The notes under the pieces: generated by a model
The model's input: the letters and a program-made list of their open reading frames with translations, nothing else
What the model was told of the DNA's origin: nothing
Database searches by the model: none
Virus record (IMG/VR): IMGVR_UViG_3300042514_001698
Location: 1-38,434 of that record
Source of the DNA: a virus
Direction: 5' to 3' (one strand)
Length of the DNA stretch: 38,434 bases
Part shown: piece by piece, positions 1 through 6,381 of the stretch
Numbering within the stretch: the stretch's first letter is position 1
Layout of the letters: the number at the start of each line of letters is the position of its first letter
Program-made: the position numbers and the translations under genes

Positions 1-296
1 GAACAGCTCCCGCTCCTCAACCGGATTCTTCATGCACACCGGCCCCGTCATCCCTGGACGGATCCCCGCCCACTCGAGGCCAGCCCGCAGCGCATCCGAC
101 ATCGGCACCCGCCGCGGCGTGTCCACCTTGGAGACCTCCGCCGGCACCATCACCGCAGAGAACCGCCAGTCAATGTCCTCGCACGCCAGCCCCCGCTTGT
201 CCCGCTTCTTCGCCCCCGCCTTCGTCGGCGGCGCGATTTCCTCCGGCCGCAAGCCAGCAAAGGCCCCGAGCACAGCCCACACGCGAAAATCCGGCG
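1..296. repeat. Terminal repeat, left copy (pairs with 38139-38434)
   Basis: This stretch aligns without gaps to 38139-38434 at a constant offset of 38138. I count 11 mismatches, all in positions 1-169. Positions 170-296 (127 nt) are identical to the last 127 nt of the window. Both copies lie in the integrase reading frame. An exact 127-nt end overlap is a common de Bruijn graph k-mer length, which points to a circular or terminally redundant genome with a divergent tip. Tandem related prophages would also produce a repeat. Confidence 0.9.
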
Positions 297-981
297 CCAC
301 CGCGACCAACAGCCGCTTCAGGTCGTCCAACGTCCACACCGCCCTCTCACCCTTCCCCACGGTCACCGTGGGCATCCGCTCCGGCGGCGTGATCGGATCC
401 GCCCCCGCGATCCCCTGCCGCTGCGCCCACCGCCAGAACATGACCAGGTTGGCCCGCAGGTCGTGGCGCGTCTTGTCACTCCGGCCCGCGCCCCGCCGGC
501 GGAACCAATCCTCCAGCTCCGGCGCGAAGATGTCCGCCACCCGCTTCCCCTTGAACGCCACCGCCATCTCCCGCAGCGGCCGGAAGACCCGTTGAAGGTG
601 CGGCGTCACCTCGCCCGCCGACGCCTGCTTCCATGCTGCGAACCGCTCGACAGCCTCCACCACCTCCCCGCTCCGCTTCCGCGCTTCCAGAAAGCCCAAC
701 ACCGCCGCCTCATCCTCCGCGGCTGCCTCCCTATGAACGGCCTCGAGGAACCGCCGGCGCCGACCATCCAGCTCACTCCATGCGAGTCCACCGGCCGCCA
801 CCTCACCCAGCCGCTTCCATGCCTCCTCCTCCGCATCCTTCTTTAGCCGCCTGGTCACGAACTTCCGCTCCCCGGAGGCATCCCGCCCCCACTCGAACCT
901 CCACCCCTTTGGGTGTGGGAACACAATGACCTCCCGCCCGTCTCGCTTCACCTTGAAGCTCGTCTTTGGCTTTGCGCTCAT
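1..981 (-). CDS. int: Tyrosine integrase, N-terminal 327 residues (C-terminus cut by window edge)
   Basis: Site-specific tyrosine recombinase expected to integrate and excise the phage at a tRNA-type attachment site. The frame is open from an ATG at 981 to base 1. Residues 1-100 are charged and rich in Arg/Glu. About 110-190 form a helical core-binding domain ending WRWAQRQG. The catalytic domain follows, with ArgI visible as R245 in AGLRPEE. The catalytic C-terminus lies outside this edge but is seen in the colinear copy at 37854-38434. Joined, the two give one intact 421-codon gene. The gene is transcribed opposite to nearly everything else, with 28 nt between its start and the divergent small membrane gene. 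Its codons end mostly in G, whereas + strand genes end mostly in C. The family is secure; residue assignments were made by eye. Confidence 0.93.
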   Translation of the reverse strand, partial: MSAKPKTSFKVKRDGREVIVFPHPKGWRFEWGRDASGERKFVTRRLKKDAEEEAWKRLGEVAAGGLAWSELDGRRRRFLEAVHREAAAEDEAAVLGFLEARKRSGEVVEAVERFAAWKQASAGEVTPHLQRVFRPLREMAVAFKGKRVADIFAPELEDWFRRRGAGRSDKTRHDLRANLVMFWRWAQRQGIAGADPITPPERMPTVTVGKGERAVWTLDDLKRLLVAVAPDFRVWAVLGAFAGLRPEEIAPPTKAGAKKRDKRGLACEDIDWRFSAVMVPAEVSKVDTPRRVPMSDALRAGLEWAGIRPGMTGPVCMKNPVEERELF

Positions 982-1009
982 CCTTTTGTGGTGTTAGATC
1001 CCCGGAACC

Positions 1010-1222
1010 ATGAAAGTCATCATGCGCGGCCTCGCCGAGGTGTTCGTCCTCCACTTTTTCCCAAAGGGCAAAAACGGGGAATGGGATGCATTCATCTCAT
1101 GCTGCCTTTTTTCTGCCCTCGGATGCGCCATTGCCTTTCCTATTCTCAAGGACTCTTGGTTTGTCTGGTATGGAATGGGCTCGCTCTTCGTTGCCTACAG
1201 CTTGCAGCTCAGGAAGCCATAG
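1010..1222 (+). CDS. Small two-helix membrane protein
   Basis: A 70-residue protein of unrecognised family. After a short amphipathic N-terminus (MKVIMRGLAEVF) there are two hydrophobic stretches suitable as membrane helices, about residues 29-47 (AFISCCLFSALGCAIAFPI) and 50-66 (FVWYGMGSLFVAYSLQL). A Lys/Gly/Asn turn precedes the first. It is divergent from the integrase and sits in the region where temperate phages often carry superinfection-exclusion or immunity peptides, but no motif supports that role. Base composition is much less C-rich than the neighbours, suggesting recent acquisition. An internal Met at residue 5 is an alternative start. Confidence 0.55.
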   Translation: MKVIMRGLAEVFVLHFFPKGKNGEWDAFISCCLFSALGCAIAFPILKDSWFVWYGMGSLFVAYSLQLRKP

Positions 1223-1267
1223 GCCCCCGCCGGCAGAACGCGCACGGATGAAACGCCAGCATCATCT

Positions 1268-1576
1268 CTAGCTGCTGGCCCTGCGCTTGGAGTCTTTCCC
1301 GCCGGCTGGGGATTTCGCCACCCGTAGCGCCGCCGGCGCCTCCTGGTTGCGAGCCGTTTCTTGGAAAGACGCTTCCGCGGCGCGGTAAAATGCCGAGAAG
1401 TCCAACGGAAGCGTAATTTGGCCGCCATTGGCCTCGACGTAGTCGCACAGCGCCTTGAGCGCCCAGCGAATGATGGTTGAGCTACTCACATGGTAGCGGG
1501 CCGCCAGCTCTTCTAGCTGCGCCATCTCATGGTCCTCAAACCGGACCGTGATTCCTTTCTTATTGGGGGATGCCAT
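1268..1576 (-). CDS. Ribbon-helix-helix DNA-binding protein (candidate lysogeny repressor)
   Basis: A 102-residue protein with an Arc/CopG-type ribbon-helix-helix core at residues 6-45. The beta strand is GITVRFED, followed by helix MAQLEELAARYH, the turn VSSST and helix IIRWALKALCDYVE. RHH proteins bind as dimers by inserting the paired beta strand into the major groove. The Lys/Arg/Ala-rich C-terminal tail looks disordered. I chose the ATG at 1576 (MASPNKKG) because the conserved core starts just after it; an upstream in-frame ATG at 1654 would add 26 unlike residues and run across the operator repeats. It is divergent from the second RHH gene at 1654. The start codon lies inside an operator-like repeat, which suggests autoregulation. 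Repressor versus Cro-like role cannot be decided from sequence. Confidence 0.85.
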   Translation of the reverse strand: MASPNKKGITVRFEDHEMAQLEELAARYHVSSSTIIRWALKALCDYVEANGGQITLPLDFSAFYRAAEASFQETARNQEAPAALRVAKSPAGGKDSKRRASS

Positions 1577-1650
1577 GCACCAACCATGCACCTTTTTGGT
1601 TCCTATCCAATCTTTTTCTTGCCAACGGTGCAAAGTGGTGCAAAGTGGTT
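1573..1650. promoter_or_regulatory. Divergent operator/promoter region with GGTGCA repeats
   Basis: The gap between the two divergent RHH genes holds two pairs of short repeats. On the + strand GGTGCAAAGT occurs twice in tandem (1627-1636, 1637-1646), followed by a partial GGTT. On the - strand GGTGCATGG occurs twice, 11 nt apart (+ strand coordinates 1584-1592 and 1573-1581), the last covering the start codon of the leftward gene. All four share GGTGCA, with one pair inverted relative to the other. Spacing of about one helical turn suits cooperative RHH dimers. No convincing -35/-10 pair was seen, though the centre (1593-1620) is the most A/T-rich stretch here. Confidence 0.7.
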
Positions 1651-1653
1651 CCA

Positions 1654-1830
1654 ATGAAGTCCGTGACCATTCGCCTCCCCGACAAAGACCTCAACAAGCT
1701 CCGCGCCATCAAGGACCAAGGCTTTTCCACCCTCGCCGAGGTCATCAAGTGCGCCTCCCTCTCCTTCATCCAGCACGCGGAGAAGCTCAACACCGAGCGC
1801 CTCGCCAAGGAGTCCCGCCGCCCCCGCTAA
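1654..1830 (+). CDS. Second ribbon-helix-helix protein (candidate Cro-like regulator)
   Basis: A 58-residue protein with a minimal RHH fold: beta strand MKSVTIRLPD, helix KDLNKLRAIKDQ, turn GFSTL, helix AEVIKCASLSFIQHAEKL, and a basic tail. It is the first gene of the long rightward transcription unit. It starts directly after the tandem GGTGCAAAGT repeats, so it probably binds or is controlled by them. I took the ATG at 1654 rather than an upstream in-frame ATG at 1570, because the extra residues carry no RHH features and overlap the divergent promoter region. With the leftward RHH gene it forms a two-repressor arrangement like cI/cro, but with RHH proteins in both positions. Confidence 0.8.
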   Translation: MKSVTIRLPDKDLNKLRAIKDQGFSTLAEVIKCASLSFIQHAEKLNTERLAKESRRPR

Positions 1831-1848
1831 CCCCAGCCCCTAACCACC

Positions 1849-2031
1849 ATGGAAATCCCAACCCCAGCCCAGATCCTCGCCGCGCTCAAACAAGAGCACG
1901 GCGCCGATACGTCGGAGGCCCTCCTCCTCGACCACGCCCTCATCGAGATTTCATACCTCCTTGCCCGCTCTGCGATCTACGCCCCCAAAGGTCTCCAGCC
2001 CATCCTCGACCGCCTCACCCCCAAGCCATGA
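1849..2031 (+). CDS. Hypothetical early protein, 60 aa
   Basis: Function not recognised. The protein is mostly helical, with a leucine-rich central segment (SEALLLDHALIEISYLLARSA). The gene starts with ATG preceded by CCTAACCACC, the SD-less leader shared by many genes here. Its stop overlaps the start of the next gene as ATGA, implying translational coupling. The C-ending codon pattern matches the phage core genes, supporting it as real coding sequence. Confidence 0.65.
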   Translation: MEIPTPAQILAALKQEHGADTSEALLLDHALIEISYLLARSAIYAPKGLQPILDRLTPKP

Positions 2032-2282
2032 CCCCCAGCCCCTCAGAGCGCCGGGAACTCCTGGCCTTGGCCGCGGCCCAGCTCGTCACAGAGCTCCGCG
2101 CCAGCGTGGACCTCGATGAGATCAACACCCTGGACATCGCCACCGCCGCCCAGCTCCTCGGCATCTCCAGCAAGCAAGCCCTCCGCATCCTCCCGGTGGT
2201 CGAGGTAGGCCCCCGCACCCACCGCGTCACCGTCCGGGACCTTAAGGCCGCCATCGCCACCCGCACCCGTCAACCCGCCTAA
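2028..2282 (+). CDS. HTH protein, MerR/excisionase-like
   Basis: An 84-residue protein. After a helical N-terminus, residues 35-80 look like a helix-turn-helix of the MerR/excisionase (HTH_17) type: LDIATAAQLLGISSKQALRI, then a wing-like VVEVGPRTHRVTVRDLKAAI. Phage proteins of this shape often act as excisionases or early regulators. With an integrase present and no other excisionase candidate, this is the best one, but its position several genes from int on the other strand weakens the case. Start by ATGA overlap with the upstream gene. Confidence 0.6.
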   Translation: MTPSPSERRELLALAAAQLVTELRASVDLDEINTLDIATAAQLLGISSKQALRILPVVEVGPRTHRVTVRDLKAAIATRTRQPA

Positions 2283-2287
2283 CCACC

Positions 2288-2539
2288 ATGCCCATCCGCA
2301 TCACCGCCGCCCAGGCCGCACGCGCCGGCCTCACCACCACCCCGGAGGCCCCGCCCGCCCCCGGCACCCACGCCGCCATCGTCCGCACCTACTCGGACGA
2401 CCTACTTGAGGACCTCATTGCCGACCTCGGCAAGCGCAACCTCAGCAACCAGCGCGACCACGACACCCGCTTCCTCGCCGATCGGTGCTCCGCCGCCCGC
2501 GCCGAGCGCCGCCGCCGCAAGACTCTCACCCCCGCCTAA
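2288..2539 (+). CDS. Hypothetical early protein, 83 aa
   Basis: Function not recognised. The N-terminus is Ala/Pro-rich (TTTPEAPPAPGTH). The middle (DDLLEDLIADLGKRNLSNQRDHDTRFLADRC) and the Arg-rich end are probably helical. Leader CCTAACCACC precedes the ATG. Codon use matches the core genome. The basic tail (AERRRRK) could bind nucleic acid, but there is no family match to support this. Confidence 0.6.
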   Translation: MPIRITAAQAARAGLTTTPEAPPAPGTHAAIVRTYSDDLLEDLIADLGKRNLSNQRDHDTRFLADRCSAARAERRRRKTLTPA

Positions 2540-2559
2540 CCACACCGCCCTAACCAACC

Positions 2560-2829
2560 ATGGAAACCCAGACCGCCCCGGCCCCCGACTCCCTCCTCTT
2601 CGAGATCGAGGAATCCCTCTCGCCACGCCTCCAATGGATGCGGGACCACGACATCGAGGTCACCGAGCTCAACGAAGGTCCCGCCACCACCGAGCGGGAA
2701 TACCAGGTCAACGGCATTCTCACCCCGGGGAAGTCCTGCCGCTGGCACCTACGCACCTTCGCCGCCGATGAGATCGGCGCACTCATCGACTGGGCGCAAC
2801 GCTACAACGTCACTCTCTGGAATGCCTAA
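2560..2829 (+). CDS. Hypothetical early protein, 89 aa
   Basis: Function not recognised. It is acidic and mixed alpha/beta by eye, with a conserved-looking core: SPRLQWMRDHDIEVTELNE, a strand-rich REYQVNGILTPGKSCRWHLRTF and an aromatic C-terminus (LIDWAQRYNVTLWNA). The gene follows the usual CCTAACCAACC leader. It is part of the compact rightward early unit, with codons ending strongly in C. Confidence 0.6.
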   Translation: METQTAPAPDSLLFEIEESLSPRLQWMRDHDIEVTELNEGPATTEREYQVNGILTPGKSCRWHLRTFAADEIGALIDWAQRYNVTLWNA

Positions 2830-2844
2830 AGGCCGCCCCGCCCC

Positions 2845-3087
2845 GTGAAACCCATCCAGACCCTTTGCCTCAACGAGCTGGAGCACACACCCCCGCCGCT
2901 CCGCCGCTGGCACATCTACCGCACCCGCGCATCCCGCGGCGCCCTCTGCGTCGTCGCCGCACGCACCCGGGAGAGCGCCATCACCACCGCCCGCAGCATG
3001 TTCACCCTTGGCCGGGACGCTCACGCCATCCCGGAGACATGGGAACAACTCGCCTCCACCGCCCGCAACCTTTCCATCGCCCTATGA
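2845..3087 (+). CDS. Hypothetical early protein, 80 aa
   Basis: Function not recognised. The N-terminal half has alternating hydrophobic strands (RRWHIYRTRASRGALCVVAARTRESAITTARSMF), then a helical tail. The pattern HIYRTRA...VVAART.ESAI..A resembles small phage proteins in which one strand pair is followed by a helix with conserved Ala residues, but I cannot name a family. The stop overlaps the next start as ATGA. Confidence 0.6.
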   Translation: MKPIQTLCLNELEHTPPPLRRWHIYRTRASRGALCVVAARTRESAITTARSMFTLGRDAHAIPETWEQLASTARNLSIAL

Positions 3088-3428
3088 TCGCCCAAGCCAT
3101 CACCCACGTCCTCACCCTGAGCGCCGGTCTAACTGTTGGATTCCTCCTCTGGGAGATCCTCCGCCGCCCCCGGCTCGTCAAGCGCGTCACCCTCCGCACC
3201 CTGGAGAACCTCGACGAGGAAATCTCCAAGTCCGCCCTCAAGACATCCTTCGGCTTCATGCTCAACGCCGTCGCCCTCGCCGGCCCGCGGGATGGCTTCG
3301 AGTTCACCGTCCCCGCAGACCTCAACCACGCTGTCATCGACGGCCACCGCTACGACTTCACCAGCCGCACCACCAAGGACGGCCGCTGGGTCTTCCGCTT
3401 CAACCCAAGGCACAAGGAGGCCGCATGA
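3084..3428 (+). CDS. Membrane-anchored early protein, 114 aa
   Basis: An N-terminal hydrophobic helix (about residues 5-24, AITHVLTLSAGLTVGFLLWE) is followed by a positive stretch (RRPRLVKR). This is consistent with a single-pass anchor with its C-terminus in the cytoplasm. The soluble part (about 45-114) is strand-rich and ends HRYDFTSRTTKDGRWVFRF. Function not recognised. Start by ATGA overlap with the upstream gene; the stop overlaps the next start (ATGA). Such early membrane proteins sometimes serve in exclusion or host takeover, but that is only a positional guess. Confidence 0.6.
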   Translation: MIAQAITHVLTLSAGLTVGFLLWEILRRPRLVKRVTLRTLENLDEEISKSALKTSFGFMLNAVALAGPRDGFEFTVPADLNHAVIDGHRYDFTSRTTKDGRWVFRFNPRHKEAA

Positions 3429-3772
3429 GCGCCACCGCGCAAACCCCGCCCAGGCGCCGGTGGTCTTCCACTGAAGACGCCACCATCAAGCGCCTCGCTG
3501 AGGATCTAACCTCCGCGGAACTTGCGGACCTGCTGGGACGCACCCCTGACGCAATCAAACACCGAGCCAAGCGGCTCAGGGTGTCCCTCAGAAAATACGG
3601 CCAAGCGTGCTCCTGGGCAAAATACCCCAACCTCATGGTCGAAGCCGCCAGAGAAATGCATGACGCCGGAAAAGGCCCACGCGTCATCTCTCAAGAGCTC
3701 GGCGTCCCCTATTGGGCCGTGTGCGATTGGGTCTACTACAAGCGCGGCCTCGGACACTCCACCACTGCTTAA
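3425..3772 (+). CDS. HTH regulatory protein, SANT/Myb-like plus second HTH
   Basis: A 115-residue protein with two DNA-binding-like segments. Residues 10-52 read RRRWSSTEDATIKRLAED, then SAELADLLGRTPDAIKHRAKRLRV, the pattern of phage SANT/Myb-like or GcrA-like domains with the conserved W and E-D/L/A spacing. Residues 75-105 (AAREMHDAGKGPRVISQELGVPYWAVCDWVYY) form a second helix-turn-helix like those of resolvase or sigma-70 region 4 type proteins. Probable transcription regulator of early or late genes. No promoter target can be assigned. Confidence 0.7.
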   Translation: MSATAQTPPRRRWSSTEDATIKRLAEDLTSAELADLLGRTPDAIKHRAKRLRVSLRKYGQACSWAKYPNLMVEAAREMHDAGKGPRVISQELGVPYWAVCDWVYYKRGLGHSTTA

Positions 3773-3778
3773 ATCCGC

Positions 3779-4276
3779 ATGAGCGCCCAGCCCACCCTTC
3801 CCCTCTGGCCCCGCCTGGACATCCGGGACCGCCTCTTCGTCGTCCCGTGCTCCGCCACCAAGAGCCGCATCCTCGCCACCCAGCCCATGGCCGCAGGGGA
3901 CGCCTACACCGGCCAGGCATTCCGCATAGCCAAGGCCACCTTGCAGGCTGCCGGCGCCAAGTGGTGCATCCTCTCCGCCTACTACGGCTTCCTGTGGCCC
4001 ACATCCACCATTGAGTTCTACGACCTCAAGATGGAGCCCCTCAAGCCCAACGAAGCATGGGACGAGGCCTTCGGCGCCCTCACCAACCGCCAATACGCCA
4101 AGCTCCTGACCGCCCAGCGCGTCACCGTCCTCGGATCGCATCTTTACTGCAACGCCGCGGAGACCCTCCTCCAGCGCCCCGTGGAGCGCCCAGTCGCCGG
4201 CCTGCCCATCGGCCGCATGCTCTCAGCCCTCAAACATGCCGCATGGCTCCGCCCGGAGCTCGCCGCCACCGCCTAA
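3779..4276 (+). CDS. DUF6884-like protein
   Basis: A 165-residue protein with features I associate with DUF6884: an early strand and Cys-Ser motif (LFVVPCSATKS, residues 19-29), then DAYTGQAFRIAKA, then WCILSAYYGFLWP followed by a conserved Tyr-Asp (EFYDLKM). The family occurs in many phages and plasmids and is sometimes linked by fusion or neighbourhood to tRNA-guanine transglycosylase-type enzymes of base modification, but its activity is not established as far as I know. No deazaguanine genes are seen here. The family call is from motif memory; function is left open. Confidence 0.65.
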   Translation: MSAQPTLPLWPRLDIRDRLFVVPCSATKSRILATQPMAAGDAYTGQAFRIAKATLQAAGAKWCILSAYYGFLWPTSTIEFYDLKMEPLKPNEAWDEAFGALTNRQYAKLLTAQRVTVLGSHLYCNAAETLLQRPVERPVAGLPIGRMLSALKHAAWLRPELAATA

Positions 4277-4297
4277 CCCCTTTCCCTAACCACCCAC

Positions 4298-4948
4298 ATG
4301 AAACTGCCCCACAACACCGACCCCGCGCTGGTCGCCAGCAAGGACCCCGTCCGCCACATCCTCCATAACTGCCACCTCCGCGGCAATCTCCTCCTCGCCA
4401 CGGACGGCCGGCGCGCCCTCGCCATCAAGATCGAGCGGGAAGAGGACGACGACCCCCGCCCGGAAGTCACCCTCCGCGTCGCCGCCATCAAGGAAGCCAT
4501 CAAACAGCGCCCAGGAGGCCGCAAGACCTTCGCCAACCTCCACTTCCGCGGCCGCATCCAGATCGGCGCCACCTCGGTCACCGTTCCGCGGGACGACAAT
4601 GACTCCGTCGAGTTCAAGGACAAGCCGCGCAACGGCGCAGTCTACCCCAACATCGCCAAGGTCCTCCCGGACATCTCTCTCTACACCGGCCGCCTCAATT
4701 TCAACGCCGAGCTCCTCGCCGGCCTCGCCGCGGCCATGGGAGCCGACCAAATCACCCTCCACTACCAACCACAGGACGCGGGCGCCTGCCTTCTCGTCAC
4801 CCACTCAACCGAAAATGGCGCGGCAGAGAAGTGCATCGGCATGCTCATGCCTACCAGGGCCACCGGCGCGCCGCTCTCCACCCGCACCCTCGCAGACAAC
4901 TCCGCCGTCCGCGAGCTCCTCGCCACCCCGGACCTCGCCCCAGCATGA
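4298..4948 (+). CDS. DNA sliding-clamp-like (beta subunit-like) protein
   Basis: A 216-residue protein with clamp-like features. An early strand pair (HLRGNLLLATDGRRALAIKI, residues 26-45) matches the 'ATDGHRLA' signature of DNA polymerase III beta. Later come LNFNAELLAGLAAAMGADQITLHYQ (helix then strand) and a final AEKCIGMLMPTR, resembling the clamp C-terminal MP.R motif. True clamps are about 370 residues with three domains, so this is a shortened phage version or one that mimics or binds the host clamp loader interface. A RusA-like resolvase follows with ATGA overlap, fitting a replication/recombination group. The clamp call is plausible, not certain. Confidence 0.6.
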   Translation: MKLPHNTDPALVASKDPVRHILHNCHLRGNLLLATDGRRALAIKIEREEDDDPRPEVTLRVAAIKEAIKQRPGGRKTFANLHFRGRIQIGATSVTVPRDDNDSVEFKDKPRNGAVYPNIAKVLPDISLYTGRLNFNAELLAGLAAAMGADQITLHYQPQDAGACLLVTHSTENGAAEKCIGMLMPTRATGAPLSTRTLADNSAVRELLATPDLAPA

Positions 4949-5364
4949 AAACCACCTTCCGCCCAGCACCCGCCACCCTTGCCCCGGACGGGTCCCTCAC
5001 CCTCACCCTGCCGCTCCCCGCCCGGGCCGTCTCCCCCAACGCCCGCCGCGGTGAGTCAAAAGGCGCCGCCATTCGGAAGTCCCGCGCCGTCAAGGTCCAC
5101 CGCTTCATCGCCGCCACCATCCTGCGGAACTTCATCAACACCCACCCGCACCCGCTTCCCCCCTTCACCGGCTACCGGCTCGCCTTCTACTTCAAGACCG
5201 CCGCCTTCCGGGATGACGACAACGCCGACGCCTCCGTCAAACCCTACCGCGATGGCCTCGCCGACGTCCTCCAGATCGACGACCGCGGCCTCCGCAAGCT
5301 CGCCCTCTCCACCCACGCCAAAGACGCCCAGAACCCCCGCCTTGAGCTCACCCTCATCCCCTAG
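4945..5364 (+). CDS. rusA: RusA-like Holliday junction resolvase
   Basis: A 139-residue protein fitting the RusA family, which cleaves Holliday junctions and resolves branched replication intermediates before packaging. Visible features are an N-terminal strand with a basic loop (LPLPARAVSPNARRG), a helix with KVHRFIAATIL, and the acidic catalytic patch FRDDDNADASVKPYRDGLADVLQIDDRGLRKL. RusA enzymes use Asp residues in the D-x-DN...K...D-L pattern for metal binding, and all are present. Length fits the family (about 120-140). The gene overlaps the clamp-like gene by ATGA. Confidence 0.85.
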   Translation: MKTTFRPAPATLAPDGSLTLTLPLPARAVSPNARRGESKGAAIRKSRAVKVHRFIAATILRNFINTHPHPLPPFTGYRLAFYFKTAAFRDDDNADASVKPYRDGLADVLQIDDRGLRKLALSTHAKDAQNPRLELTLIP

Positions 5365-5371
5365 CCCCGCC

Positions 5372-5905
5372 ATGCTCCTAGACGATCCCAACGCCCTCCA
5401 CGTCATGCTCGACCTCGAGGCCCTCGCCACCACCGGAGACGCCGCCATCGTCCAAATTGGCGCCGTCGCCTTCACCCTCGGCGGGAAGGCCGGCGCCGCC
5501 TTCCACCGCCACCTCTACGCCCACCCAGCCATGCGCCAGGACCCCGCCACCCTGGACTGGCACAAAACCAAAGGCACCTACCCACCGCCCACCGACGTCC
5601 AAGCCTATTCCCTCCGCACCGCCATCTTTGACTTCAACGACTGGCTCCGGGACCTCGGCACCCCGGACGCCGTCTGGTCATGGGGCAGCACCTACGATTT
5701 TCCCATCCTCGCCCACGCCCACCTCCTCACCGGCATCCCCTGCCGCTGGAAATACTGGCAACAACTCTGCGCCCGCACCGTCTGGCAATGCGCCTTCGGA
5801 GACGCCCGCCACGCACCCCGGCCCCACAACGCCCTGGAGGACGCCCGCGCCGCCGTCGCCGACCTCCAAACCGCATGGAAGGAGCTCACCTTCCCCCGAT
5901 CCTAG
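5372..5905 (+). CDS. DnaQ-fold 3'-5' exonuclease
   Basis: A 177-residue protein of the RNase H-like DEDD exonuclease superfamily, closest by eye to the phage Rv2179c-like type (PF16473). Exo I is MLDLEALATTGDAAIVQIGAVAF (D and E at residues 13 and 15). Exo II is in WSWGSTYDFPIL. Exo III is in HNALEDARAAVADLQ (H and final D). The element PATLDWHKTK is also typical of this subgroup. Probable role: trimming of DNA or RNA 3' ends in recombination or degradation of host nucleic acid. Start chosen at 5372, because the upstream in-frame extension is only a shadow of the RusA gene. Confidence 0.85.
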   Translation: MLLDDPNALHVMLDLEALATTGDAAIVQIGAVAFTLGGKAGAAFHRHLYAHPAMRQDPATLDWHKTKGTYPPPTDVQAYSLRTAIFDFNDWLRDLGTPDAVWSWGSTYDFPILAHAHLLTGIPCRWKYWQQLCARTVWQCAFGDARHAPRPHNALEDARAAVADLQTAWKELTFPRS

Positions 5906-5908
5906 CCC

Positions 5909-5935
5909 GTCAACCCAGTCAATCCCGTCACCTTG
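5909..5935 (+). repeat. 9-nt tandem repeat, GTCAACCCA type (copy 1)
   Basis: Three adjacent units with a 9-nt period (GTCAACCCA, GTCAATCCC, GTCACCTTG) start right after the exonuclease stop codon. Similar arrays occur at 7905-7940 and 8664-8695, each between two genes of the replication region. The third unit here is degenerate and includes the possible TTG start of a small gene. Confidence 0.75.
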
Positions 5936-6100
5936 TCCCTCTTCCGCCGCCTCAAAAAGCCACCACCCCCACGGACCCCGCCGCCAATCAGCCACTACGC
6001 CCGCCACCACGCCGCCCAGGTTGCCGGCCAGTTCAACCCGTGGAAAACCCCGCAATTCACCCACCGACCACCCCATGAAAACCAAAAGCGCCACCACTAA
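5933..6100 (+). CDS. Possible small protein, 55 aa (TTG start)
   Basis: The 169 nt between the exonuclease and the AP2-like gene hold an open frame of 55 codons that shows the C-ending third-position pattern of genuine genes here (for example the run ATC AGC CAC TAC GCC CGC CAC CAC). It begins at a TTG and encodes a basic, Pro-rich N-terminus (LFRRLKKPPPPRTPPP), then HYARHHAAQVAGQFNPWKTPQF. It overlaps the next start by 26 nt. No family recognised. The TTG start and short length make this tentative. Confidence 0.35.
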   Translation: MSLFRRLKKPPPPRTPPPISHYARHHAAQVAGQFNPWKTPQFTHRPPHENQKRHH

Positions 6101-6380
6101 ACTCCCCCGCGGCCTCAGCCGCTTCTCCTACAAGCGCGGCCACGCCTTCCACGGCTACCGCGTCCAGCTAACCCGCCACCACTGGACCTTCCGAATCTAC
6201 ATCTCGGAGCTCGTCCACGGCACCGACGCGGAGACCGTCGCCGGCGGCCTCCGCACCCTCCTCGCCGCGGAGCTCGCCACCCCCGCCAACTGGAAAGGCA
6301 AGAACCCCACCAAGAAGCTAATCCAGCACCTCGACCGCATCGGCTTCTCCGTCACCCTCTCCGCCCCCTCTCCCCGCTAG
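6075..6380 (+). CDS. AP2/ERF-like DNA-binding protein
   Basis: A 101-residue basic protein whose middle resembles phage AP2-like domains: GLSRFSYKRGHAFHGYRVQL (strand, basic turn, strand), then HHWTFRIYISELVHGTDAETVAGGLRTLL, matching the 'F.kyFs...yG...A...A...rd.l' ending with its amphipathic helix. AP2 domains insert a three-stranded sheet into the DNA major groove and in phages often accompany endonucleases or act as regulators. No nuclease domain is fused here. The start at 6075 is the first Met of the recognisable protein. It may share coupling with the small frame upstream. Confidence 0.55.
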   Translation: MKTKSATTKLPRGLSRFSYKRGHAFHGYRVQLTRHHWTFRIYISELVHGTDAETVAGGLRTLLAAELATPANWKGKNPTKKLIQHLDRIGFSVTLSAPSPR

Positions 6381-6381
6381 C

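Noticed and set aside
4979-5371. Upstream extension of the DnaQ-like exonuclease frame
   Set aside because: The extra residues are Ser/Pro/Thr-rich shadow of the RusA gene; the exonuclease fold starts right after the ATG at 5372.
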